DNA of 9,667 nt from Chryseosolibacter sp036402075 (lineage in GTDB: Bacteria > Bacteroidota > Bacteroidia > Cytophagales > Cyclobacteriaceae). Position 1 is the stretch's first letter. Every line of letters starts with the position of its first letter. The stretch covers positions 1-9,667 of the forward strand of contig DASWTP010000181.1 in the NCBI GenBank assembly GCA_036402075.1, written 5' to 3'. A model generated the notes under the pieces. The model was not told where the DNA came from. It searched no databases and saw only the letters and a program-made list of their open reading frames with translations. Of this stretch, positions 1 to 6,014 are shown piece after piece. Position numbers and translations under genes: made by a program.

Positions 1-875
1 CCGGTGATCCATCCACCCAAACTGCTCAGCACCGTAACGATTGCGTAAATTGTCACAAGGTGAATCCAGCTCTGCTTGATGTCCAGGCCACGAGTCTTCT
101 TGAAAAAGTCGGGAAGCCAGATCAAAAAGAACCACCAGACCGGATCGGTGAGAAACTTTGCGATAATGAATGACCACGTTTGCCGGTAGCGCAGCAATCT
201 TCCCCACGATACTTTGTGAGTGCCTTCGATTTCATCTTTGTCACTCCTGATAAAATCGAGCTCCGCTTTAGACACGCGCTTAGATTCCTCAGGGGAATGA
301 TAAAATGGGATCCATAGGAAGAGCCACAAAAAGCCTGCGATGCCTGCCACGATGAACGTAGTTTGCCAGCCGTAGCTATAGGCGATCCATGGAACAATGG
401 CCGGAGCCAGAATCGGCCCCGCATTGGTACCTGCATTGAAGATACTGGTTGCAAATGCGCGCTCACGCCTGGGAAACCACAATGCCGTAGCTTTCAATGC
501 CGAAGGAAAATTTCCGCCTTCCGTGACACCAAGAAAAGCGCGTGCCGCCATGAAGCCCCCGATGCTCGAAACGAATGAATGCCCCATCGCGGCAAGGCTC
601 CACCCAACAATCGAAACGGTGTAACCAATCTTTGCCCCATACTTGTCAACGAACCATCCAAAAAAAAGCAAACCGAACCCATAGGTTCCCTGGAAGAATG
701 AATTGACAAGACCAAACTGCTCGTTCGTCCAGCCGAGCTCATCGTCCAGGATTGGTTTGATCAAGGAAAGGATTTGTCTATCGATGTAATTGATCGTGGT
801 GGCGAGGAAGAGCATTGCACATACCGTCCAGCGGTAGTTGCCGACTGATGTGGTGGCTTGAAGCGTTTGTTGCAT
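1..875 (-). CDS. MFS hexuronate transporter, ExuT-like (3' end cut by window edge)
   Basis: Inner-membrane major facilitator, probably importing galacturonate or glucuronate by proton symport. The minus-strand frame gives 291 complete codons from ATG at 873-875 and runs off the left edge; family members are about 430 aa, so roughly the last third is missing. Visible marks are NYIDRQ at the end of TM1 (29-34), the loop 2-3 motif GWFVDKYG (73-80), and the anion:cation symporter-type stretch around GVTEGGNFPSALKA (116-129). Several hydrophobic helices and a charged central loop (about 194-230) follow. The start lies 6 bp after the eda stop, so it is the distal gene of a kdgK-eda-transporter operon, which supports a sugar-acid substrate. 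The exact substrate is inferred from context; a related organic-anion porter is possible. Confidence 0.9.
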   Translation of the reverse strand, partial: MQQTLQATTSVGNYRWTVCAMLFLATTINYIDRQILSLIKPILDDELGWTNEQFGLVNSFFQGTYGFGLLFFGWFVDKYGAKIGYTVSIVGWSLAAMGHSFVSSIGGFMAARAFLGVTEGGNFPSALKATALWFPRRERAFATSIFNAGTNAGPILAPAIVPWIAYSYGWQTTFIVAGIAGFLWLFLWIPFYHSPEESKRVSKAELDFIRSDKDEIEGTHKVSWGRLLRYRQTWSFIIAKFLTDPVWWFFLIWLPDFFKKTRGLDIKQSWIHLVTIYAIVTVLSSLGGWIT

Positions 876-881
876 GTGTGG

Positions 882-1541
882 TCAGCGTTGTTTGGCGGCA
901 ATCGCGAGTGCCTGTGAAACTTTGTTTTTCAATTGAGTCCAGTCGCGGTTTTCGAGTATCTCCTTTGTAAAAAGTTGTGATCCCATTCCCACGGCCATTG
1001 CACCTGCCTTAAACCACGAGGACAAATTCTGTTCGGTAGGCTCCACACCTCCCGTGATCATCAGGTTAAGATCTGGCACCACGGGCATGATGGCCGAAAC
1101 AAAGCCGGGGCCCAGCACAGCGCCCGGAAATATTTTAATGATCTCTGCCCCGAATTCCTTTGCCGTTACAATTTCTGTAAGCGTAGCACATCCAGGCATC
1201 CAATGTTTCTTATGGTGATGGCAAATTTCGGCCATCGAAGGTTTCATGATGGGTGAAATAATAAAGTCAGCCCCAGCATCAATAAATCGCGAAGTAGTGT
1301 CGGGATCCATGATGGTGCCGATACCGAGCATCAGATCAGGATAGTGCGAACGGTGCTTAACAAGAGCCCCGAACACATCAAACGAATTTTTTCGCCTGTT
1401 CGTAAATTCAAAAACGCGAACTCCCCCATCGTATGCAGCCCTTAACACTTCTACGGCCAGCACCGGATCATCGTGCGTAAAAAGCGGGACAACACGGGTG
1501 CGTTTGATTTCGTCAAATATTTCTTGCTTTGAAAATGCCAT
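882..1541 (-). CDS. eda: KDPG/KHG aldolase (2-dehydro-3-deoxy-6-phosphogluconate aldolase)
   Basis: Class I aldolase splitting KDPG into pyruvate and glyceraldehyde-3-phosphate, the last step of galacturonate breakdown. The 219-aa product is close to the family's usual length. Catalytic landmarks fit the family: Glu45 and Arg49 in FEFTNRR (44-50), GIGT (73-76), FIISP (93-97), the Schiff-base lysine Lys136 in IKIFPG (135-140), and the phosphate-binding ITGG (162-165). I chose ATG at 1539-1541, giving MAFSKQEIF. A longer in-frame start at 1574 adds 11 residues overlapping the kdgK end and is less likely, because Glu45 and Arg49 match E. coli numbering only with the shorter form. The gene begins 4 bp after the kdgK stop, suggesting translational coupling. 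No Shine-Dalgarno is evident. Confidence 0.95.
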   Translation of the reverse strand: MAFSKQEIFDEIKRTRVVPLFTHDDPVLAVEVLRAAYDGGVRVFEFTNRRKNSFDVFGALVKHRSHYPDLMLGIGTIMDPDTTSRFIDAGADFIISPIMKPSMAEICHHHKKHWMPGCATLTEIVTAKEFGAEIIKIFPGAVLGPGFVSAIMPVVPDLNLMITGGVEPTEQNLSSWFKAGAMAVGMGSQLFTKEILENRDWTQLKNKVSQALAIAAKQR

Positions 1542-1545
1542 GATC

Positions 1546-2544
1546 TTAACGTAAAAGTTTTCCAACGTTCTCACCTTTCACCAGTGTATAAATTTCCTCG
1601 GCAGAAGCGAGGTTATGATCACCTGGAACGCTGTGTTTCCACACGCATGATGCGGTAGCAAATTCAAGAGCGTCTCCATGACTCATTTTGTTCACATCGC
1701 CATAAATTAATCCTGCCACAAACGCATCTCCGGTCCCCACGCGATCCACAATATGTGTAATATCGTACTCCTTTGATTTCAACACCTCGGTTCGGGAGAT
1801 CGAGACTGCCGAAATTGTATTATGTGAGGCGCTGATCGAACCGCGGTTGGTCCTGACAATCCGCTGCACACTCTTATACTGATCCATCATTTTCCTACTC
1901 GCGTCCTCCCAGTTCTTTCCCGTCAGGCCCGCGCAATTTTCGAGATCCGTTTCTCCCGCTATCATCAAGTTCGTCTTCTCCATCAGCGCAGGCATGACAT
2001 CACGCGCGGTCTTGCCATACTGCCAGAGGTTTCGCCTGTAGTTAATGTCGCCAGAAACAGCAACGCCAGAGCTTGCAGCAACACGCACAGCTTCGAGGCA
2101 AGCATCGGCTGCACCTTGCGAAATGGCGGGCGTAATTCCTGTGTAGTGAAACCAGGATGCGTCCTTCAGAATTTCTTTCCAGTCAAACTGATCTTTTGTG
2201 ACGTGTGCGAAGGCGGAGTCAAACCGATCATAAATGATTTTTGGCGCCCGCTGAACGGCTCCATTCTCCAGGAAATAAACACCCATGCGATGATCGCTAA
2301 AAACGATTTTCGAAGTATCGACACCGAACTGCGCAAGCGTTTGTGCAGCAGCTACTCCGAGATCATTGTTCGGGAAGGCCGTCACGTGTGTGGCAGGAAT
2401 CCCAAAATTCCTGAGTGCTACAGCAACATTGGCTTCGGCACCGGCATAGGTGACATCGAGCGACACGGTTTGAGTGAACCGCTGAAGGCCGGGCGTGGAA
2501 AGCCGGAGCATAACTTCCCCGAATGTGACTACTTTTTTTACCAT
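1546..2544 (-). CDS. kdgK: 2-keto-3-deoxygluconate kinase, PfkB family
   Basis: Cytoplasmic ribokinase/PfkB-family sugar kinase phosphorylating 2-keto-3-deoxygluconate with ATP to KDPG, which the next gene's product (Eda) cleaves. The 332-aa length is normal. The N-terminal strand VVTFGEVMLRLS (5-16) and the substrate-site GAEANVA (35-41) are typical, DINYRRNLW (166-174) is a KDG-kinase-like segment, and the PfkB signature GTGDAFVAG (270-278) carries the catalytic base Asp273. It is the first gene of the leftward operon and starts 97 bp from the divergent uxaA. Specificity for KDG over other sugars is inferred from the motif set and from its place between uxaA and eda. Confidence 0.94.
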   Translation of the reverse strand: MVKKVVTFGEVMLRLSTPGLQRFTQTVSLDVTYAGAEANVAVALRNFGIPATHVTAFPNNDLGVAAAQTLAQFGVDTSKIVFSDHRMGVYFLENGAVQRAPKIIYDRFDSAFAHVTKDQFDWKEILKDASWFHYTGITPAISQGAADACLEAVRVAASSGVAVSGDINYRRNLWQYGKTARDVMPALMEKTNLMIAGETDLENCAGLTGKNWEDASRKMMDQYKSVQRIVRTNRGSISASHNTISAVSISRTEVLKSKEYDITHIVDRVGTGDAFVAGLIYGDVNKMSHGDALEFATASCVWKHSVPGDHNLASAEEIYTLVKGENVGKLLR

Positions 2545-2641
2545 GAAGTGATTAATTTAGTGACTCTGTACGCAGCGGCTGTCTGAACAGAAGTTAAAAG
2601 ATTGCAAAAGTTTATATGTTGAGCAAGAAACGCTCGCGATT
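2545..2641. promoter_or_regulatory. Shared control region of the divergent kdgK and uxaA units
   Basis: This 97-bp gap lies between the divergent ATGs of kdgK and uxaA, so promoters for both operons and any operator should be here or in the gene ends. No clean Bacteroidota promoter (TTTG / TAnnTTTG) is present. The nearest partial match is AACTTTTG read on the minus strand (about 2605-2612), which has one mismatch and no well-spaced -33 box. A short inverted repeat is listed separately. That it is the control region follows from gene layout; the elements themselves are not resolved. Confidence 0.55.
2579..2590. promoter_or_regulatory. Candidate operator: CTGT-N4-ACAG inverted repeat
   Basis: CTGTCTGAACAG forms 4-bp arms around a 4-bp centre. 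It overlaps a second small dyad, CAGC-G-GCTG, at 2573-2581. It lies within the shared kdgK/uxaA gap, 34 bp upstream of the kdgK start and 51 bp upstream of the uxaA start. Such short arms arise often by chance, so this is a position to test and not an identified site. Confidence 0.15.
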
Positions 2642-4285
2642 ATGTCTCATAAATATTTGAAAATTCATCCTGACGACAATGTGTTGGTTGCGTTGGTTGA
2701 TCTGAAGGCAGGAGAACGTATTTCCTTTTCCGGAGCGACTACGGAACTTACCGAGCCTGTTCCAGCAAAGCATAAGTTTGTGATGGAGAATATGCGCCCG
2801 GAGGACTCGATTCGCATGTATGGCGTCCTGGTCGGCAAAGCTTTGAAACCAATCCCGGCCGGAACAGCGATCGGGACGCACAACGTAAAACATAAATCGG
2901 CAGACTTTGCCGAGAAGAAAACGAAATTCGAATGGAAGGCACCGGATGTTTCACGGTGGAAGAATAAAACCTTCGATGGTTTTCACCGGGCAGATGGACA
3001 AGTGGGAACAGCCAATTACTGGATTGTGATCCCGATGGTATTTTGTGAGAATCGAAACGTCAATATGATCCGCCACGCATTCGAAGAAGTACTCGGCTTT
3101 TCGAAGCCAGATGTATACAAATCGTATGTGAACGAACTCGTTAACCTCTACCGAAATGGAAAGACTGAGGCTATTGCGTCAACAACGTTTCGGCCGGAGG
3201 TGTCGAACGGCAGCGAACGAATCTTTAAGAACATCGATGGGATAAAATTCCTCACCCATGAAGGCGGCTGCGGTGGAACGCGGCAAGATTCCGATGCGCT
3301 GTGCGCTTTGCTGGCTGGATACATTCACAATCCCAACGTAGCCGGTGCAACCATCTTAAGCCTCGGGTGCCAACATGCCCAAGTAGACATTTTGAAAAAC
3401 AGTCTGGCGAAACTCGGGCAGTCAAGGAAGCCTTTGGTTGTGCTGGAGCAACAAAAAGAAGGGACCGAACAGGAGCTGCTCACCAACGCTATCCGCCAAA
3501 CTTTCCTCGCACTGGTTGAGGTAAATAAACAGGAGCGCAAGCCTGCACCATTGGCAAAACTTGTAGTCGGCCTCGAGTGCGGAGGCTCAGATGGCTTTAG
3601 TGGAATTTCGGCAAACCCCGCCATCGGACACACATCCGACCTCATCGCTGCGCTCGGAGGATCCTCTGTGCTTTCTGAATTTCCCGAGTTGTGCGGAGTC
3701 GAGCAGGAATTGATTGAACGATGTGTTGACGAAAAGACAGCTAACCGGTTTATCGAACTCATGCGTGCCTATGCCAGGGCAGCGGAGGCTGTGGGCTCCG
3801 GCTTTGACATGAACCCTTCGCCAGGCAATATAAAAGACGGGCTGATCACGGATGCAATGAAGTCTGCCGGTGCAGCCAAGAAGGGTGGCACCTCACCCAT
3901 CACCGATGTACTTGATTACACCGAATACGTAACCCGACCAGGCCTGAACCTTCTTTGCACCCCAGGCAATGACGTGGAAAGCACAACTGCACTTGCGGGT
4001 TCAGGGTGCAACGTGATGCTATTTACAACCGGATTGGGTACGCCCACTGGAAATCCCATAACACCGGTCATCAAGCTTTCTTCTAATTCGGCCCTGGCCA
4101 AACGCATGCCTGACATCATCGACATCGACTGCGGACCGATTATTTCGGGAGAGAAAACTATTGAGCAAATGGGGGAGTTTATCCTTGACTTTATTATCGA
4201 TGTAGCTAGCGGAAAGAAAAAAACAAAAGCTAATCAGCTAAGCCAGGACGACTTTATTCCATGGAAGCGTGGAGTATCACTATAA
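2642..4285 (+). CDS. uxaA: Altronate dehydratase (full-length, SAF domain plus catalytic part)
   Basis: Cytoplasmic dehydratase converting D-altronate to 2-keto-3-deoxygluconate, the substrate of KdgK across the divergent promoter. The 547-aa protein has an N-terminal SAF domain (about 5-84) followed by the UxaA catalytic region. Conserved landmarks include HEGGCGGTRQDS (206-217), LGCQ (241-244), GLECGGSDGFSG (310-321), the RPGL and CTPGND segments (432-444), and FTTGLGTPTGNP (461-472) with DIDCGP (494-499) near the C-terminus. It is about 50 residues longer than the roughly 495-aa E. coli enzyme. Both domains are in one chain, unlike organisms that split them. It is the first gene of the rightward unit, with uxaC 18 bp downstream. 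The ATG at 2642 gives a start that leads directly into the SAF domain. A related galactarate/altronate family enzyme is the only real alternative, and the neighbours argue for UxaA. Confidence 0.95.
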   Translation: MSHKYLKIHPDDNVLVALVDLKAGERISFSGATTELTEPVPAKHKFVMENMRPEDSIRMYGVLVGKALKPIPAGTAIGTHNVKHKSADFAEKKTKFEWKAPDVSRWKNKTFDGFHRADGQVGTANYWIVIPMVFCENRNVNMIRHAFEEVLGFSKPDVYKSYVNELVNLYRNGKTEAIASTTFRPEVSNGSERIFKNIDGIKFLTHEGGCGGTRQDSDALCALLAGYIHNPNVAGATILSLGCQHAQVDILKNSLAKLGQSRKPLVVLEQQKEGTEQELLTNAIRQTFLALVEVNKQERKPAPLAKLVVGLECGGSDGFSGISANPAIGHTSDLIAALGGSSVLSEFPELCGVEQELIERCVDEKTANRFIELMRAYARAAEAVGSGFDMNPSPGNIKDGLITDAMKSAGAAKKGGTSPITDVLDYTEYVTRPGLNLLCTPGNDVESTTALAGSGCNVMLFTTGLGTPTGNPITPVIKLSSNSALAKRMPDIIDIDCGPIISGEKTIEQMGEFILDFIIDVASGKKKTKANQLSQDDFIPWKRGVSL

Positions 4286-4303
4286 ACACACCTAAGTTCT
4301 TGC

Positions 4304-5704
4304 ATGGAAACTTTTATCACGGAGGATTTCCTTCTTCAAAATGAATTCTCGAAACGCCTCTATCATGGATTTGCCAAAGATCTTCCAATTATAGATTACC
4401 ACTGTCACCTTTCTCCTAAAGATATCGCCACTGACCGCAAATTCAGAACGATCTCTGAGATCTGGCTTGAAGGCGATCATTATAAATGGCGAGCAATGCG
4501 CACGCTTGGCGTGAACGAAAAATTCATTACGGGGGCTGGTTCTGATCTTGAGAAGTTCCAGCAATGGGCCTATACAGTTCCGCACACCATGCGCAACCCC
4601 TTATATCACTGGACGCACCTGGAACTTCAACGGTATTTTGGCATTAAGAATTTGCTTGATGAAAGTTCCGCGCTCACAATCTACACCACGGCAAACGACT
4701 TGTTGCAAACACCGCCTTACACAACACGGTCGTTGTTGCAAAAAATGAAGGTCGAGTTTGTCGGTACCACAGACGATCCGACCGACTCCCTTGAATTTCA
4801 TAGGCAACTGAAAGATCAAAACTTCGGAGTGGCTGTACGCCCTTCGTTCAGACCAGACAAATCTTTTGCAGTAGAAATTCCAGCTGCTTACGTGCAATAC
4901 ATGAAATTGCTTTCCAGCGTTTCGGGAGTGGAAATCAAGACCTTTGGAGACCTAATTTTAGCGTTGACCAAACGTATAGATTTTTTTCATTCCCTCGGTT
5001 GCCGTGTGTCTGACCACGGGCTTGAACAGCTCTACCATCCCGGAATGAACACTTTTAAGATTGAAGAGCTCTTTAAAAAAGTAATTGCTGGAAAGATACT
5101 GGAGCAGGATGAGCGTGCTTTTTTTAAATATTCAGTTTTGATCGAGTTGTGCAAACTCTATCATAAGCACGGCTGGGTTCAACAGTTTCACCTCGGTGCC
5201 CTTCGCAACACGAACGAGCGAATGCTTCAAAAGCTTGGCCCTGACACTGGCTTTGATTCCATTGGCGATTTTCCGCAAGCGCATTCCCTGGCTAGATTCA
5301 TGAACGAGCTTGATCGCTCAAACCAGCTGGCAAAAACTATCCTTTACAATCTGAACCCTTCGGATAACGAAGTAATGGGAACCATGATCGGCAATTTCAA
5401 CGATGGTTCGGTGAAAGGCAAGATTCAATTCGGTTCTGCGTGGTGGTTCCTCGACCAGAAAGACGGAATGGAGAAGCAAATCAACTCCCTCAGCAACCTC
5501 GGATTGCTCAGTTGCTTTATTGGGATGATCACCGATTCAAGAAGTTTTCTTTCGTACCCGCGCCACGAATACTTCAGACGCATTCTCTGCAACCTGATCG
5601 GAAAAGACGTCACCAATGGAGAGCTGCCCTGGGACGAAAAATGGCTTGGCAAGATTGTGGCTGATGTTTGCTATTATAATGCGAAGGGATACTTCGGGGC
5701 TTAA
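4304..5704 (+). CDS. uxaC: Uronate isomerase (glucuronate/galacturonate isomerase)
   Basis: Metal-dependent aldose-ketose isomerase of the amidohydrolase-like fold, turning D-galacturonate into D-tagaturonate and D-glucuronate into D-fructuronate. The 466-aa length matches UxaC. Metal-site and active-site landmarks are present: DYHCHLSP with His33 and His35, GTTDDP (154-159), SDHGL (236-240), QFHLGALRNTN (294-304), GSAWWF (377-382), and TDSRSFLSYPRHEYFRR (410-426). It starts 18 bp after uxaA, so the two are probably co-transcribed, and no Shine-Dalgarno precedes the ATG. Because uxaA but no uxuA is nearby, the galacturonate branch is the likely role. Its stop codon (5702-5704) overlaps the first bases of the downstream repeat. 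Confidence 0.96.
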   Translation: METFITEDFLLQNEFSKRLYHGFAKDLPIIDYHCHLSPKDIATDRKFRTISEIWLEGDHYKWRAMRTLGVNEKFITGAGSDLEKFQQWAYTVPHTMRNPLYHWTHLELQRYFGIKNLLDESSALTIYTTANDLLQTPPYTTRSLLQKMKVEFVGTTDDPTDSLEFHRQLKDQNFGVAVRPSFRPDKSFAVEIPAAYVQYMKLLSSVSGVEIKTFGDLILALTKRIDFFHSLGCRVSDHGLEQLYHPGMNTFKIEELFKKVIAGKILEQDERAFFKYSVLIELCKLYHKHGWVQQFHLGALRNTNERMLQKLGPDTGFDSIGDFPQAHSLARFMNELDRSNQLAKTILYNLNPSDNEVMGTMIGNFNDGSVKGKIQFGSAWWFLDQKDGMEKQINSLSNLGLLSCFIGMITDSRSFLSYPRHEYFRRILCNLIGKDVTNGELPWDEKWLGKIVADVCYYNAKGYFGA

Positions 5705-5811
5705 ATGCATTTTAACGCGGAGGCGCAACGGAGCTTTTTTTCTGACTCAACGATCGGGAAGATAGAACTACGCACGCTGTTCCAAAGTGCGTGGCTAGAC
5801 CAAGTTCGCAA
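5703..5811 (+). repeat. Direct repeat element, copy 1 (with hairpin)
   Basis: First of two same-direction copies of a roughly 107-bp sequence. Both copies begin AAATGCA and end AAGTTCGCAA. The best-conserved block is 34 identical bases (5721-5754 here, 5883-5916 in copy 2), containing GGCGCAACGGAGC, a run of seven T, and CTGACTCAACGAT. Further identical blocks are GGGAAGATAG and TTCCAAAGTGCGTG. The left end overlaps the uxaC stop codon. The CGC-A-rich start resembles dispersed intergenic repeats I recall from other Bacteroidota; that likeness is from memory only. No transposase or long terminal inverted repeats are present, so it is better called a repeat than an insertion sequence. Confidence 0.85.
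5768..5794 (+). other. Hairpin in repeat copy 1
   Basis: CTACGCAC (5768-5775) pairs with GTGCGTGG (5787-5794), giving seven Watson-Crick pairs and one T-G pair around an 11-base loop GCTGTTCCAAA. The right arm is followed by CTAGACC with no T run, so it is not a standard intrinsic terminator on the plus strand. The matching structure in copy 2 strengthens it. Confidence 0.6.
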
Positions 5812-5858
5812 AGTAGAGTGTAGTCGCGCTGACGCTTGGATTGAGTGAGTGCGAACTT
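5802..5858. repeat. 9-bp inverted repeat joining copy 1's end to the spacer
   Basis: AAGTTCGCA at 5802-5810 is exactly reversed as TGCGAACTT at 5850-5858, with 39 bp between. The same AAGTTCGCA ends copy 2 at 5963-5971. The element end is therefore present three times, once inverted, which may mark a partial third copy or the arms of a larger foldback in the spacer. Confidence 0.5.
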
Positions 5859-5866
5859 TCAGCTCT

Positions 5867-5972
5867 AAATGCAGTTACGCAAAGGCGCAACGGAGCTTTT
5901 TTTCTGACTCAACGATTGGGAAGATAGTGTGCGCATCCGGTTCCAAAGTGCGTGCCTCGACCAAGTTCGCAA
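5867..5972 (+). repeat. Direct repeat element, copy 2 (with hairpin)
   Basis: Second copy, starting 164 bp after the first and separated from it by a 55-bp spacer (5812-5866). Differences from copy 1 cluster in the first 16 bases and in the left arm of the hairpin, and the interior is nearly identical. It includes AACGCAAAGG-like sequence near the start (TTACGCAAAGG, 5875-5885), which may be the less altered form of the left end. It ends 42 bp short of the convergent fucosidase stop. Confidence 0.85.
5929..5955 (+). other. Hairpin in repeat copy 2
   Basis: GTGCGCAT (5929-5936) pairs with GTGCGTGC (5948-5955), with five Watson-Crick and three G-T pairs, around an 11-base loop CCGGTTCCAAA. Loop length and the loop's TTCCAAA end are the same as in copy 1. 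The outermost pair is G-C here and C-G in copy 1, a two-sided change. Confidence 0.55.
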
Positions 5973-6014
5973 CGTTGGGTGTCTTTTGTATCCCTAGCCT
6001 TGCAGTCAGGTGTT

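Larger units (their letters stand above)
5705..6014. other. Gene-free gap between convergent uxaC and fucosidase genes
   Basis: This 310-bp stretch separates two converging genes and is mostly the two repeat copies plus their spacer. Short open frames here (for example plus-strand frames starting at 5849 and 5952) cross the repeat and run into the antisense of the fucosidase 3' end, without any recognisable protein. Transcription from both sides must end in or near here, but no classic G+C-rich hairpin followed by a T run is seen. The T7 run in each repeat follows GGAGC with no obvious stem. Confidence 0.6.

Noticed and set aside
122..466. 114-aa minus-strand open frame in the left region
   Set aside because: It overlaps the transporter frame on the same strand, and the transporter translation is clearly an MFS protein.
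1542..1574. Upstream ATG at 1574 extending the aldolase by 11 residues
   Set aside because: It overlaps the kdgK 3' end, and the shorter form places Glu45 and Arg49 at the family's usual positions.
2116..2586. 156-aa plus-strand open frame opposite kdgK
   Set aside because: It lies antisense to a confidently identified kinase and its translation shows no domain; it is a shadow of kdgK.
2600..2641. Bacteroidota-type promoter for uxaA (TATGTTGA near 2625)
   Set aside because: It matches TAnnTTTG only in part, and I could not find a properly spaced upstream box.
3325..3762. 145-aa minus-strand open frame inside uxaA
   Set aside because: It is antisense to conserved UxaA sequence and serine/proline-rich without recognisable motifs, so it is a shadow frame.
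5703..5972. CRISPR array
   Set aside because: There are only two long repeat units with one spacer, both much longer than CRISPR units, and no cas genes.
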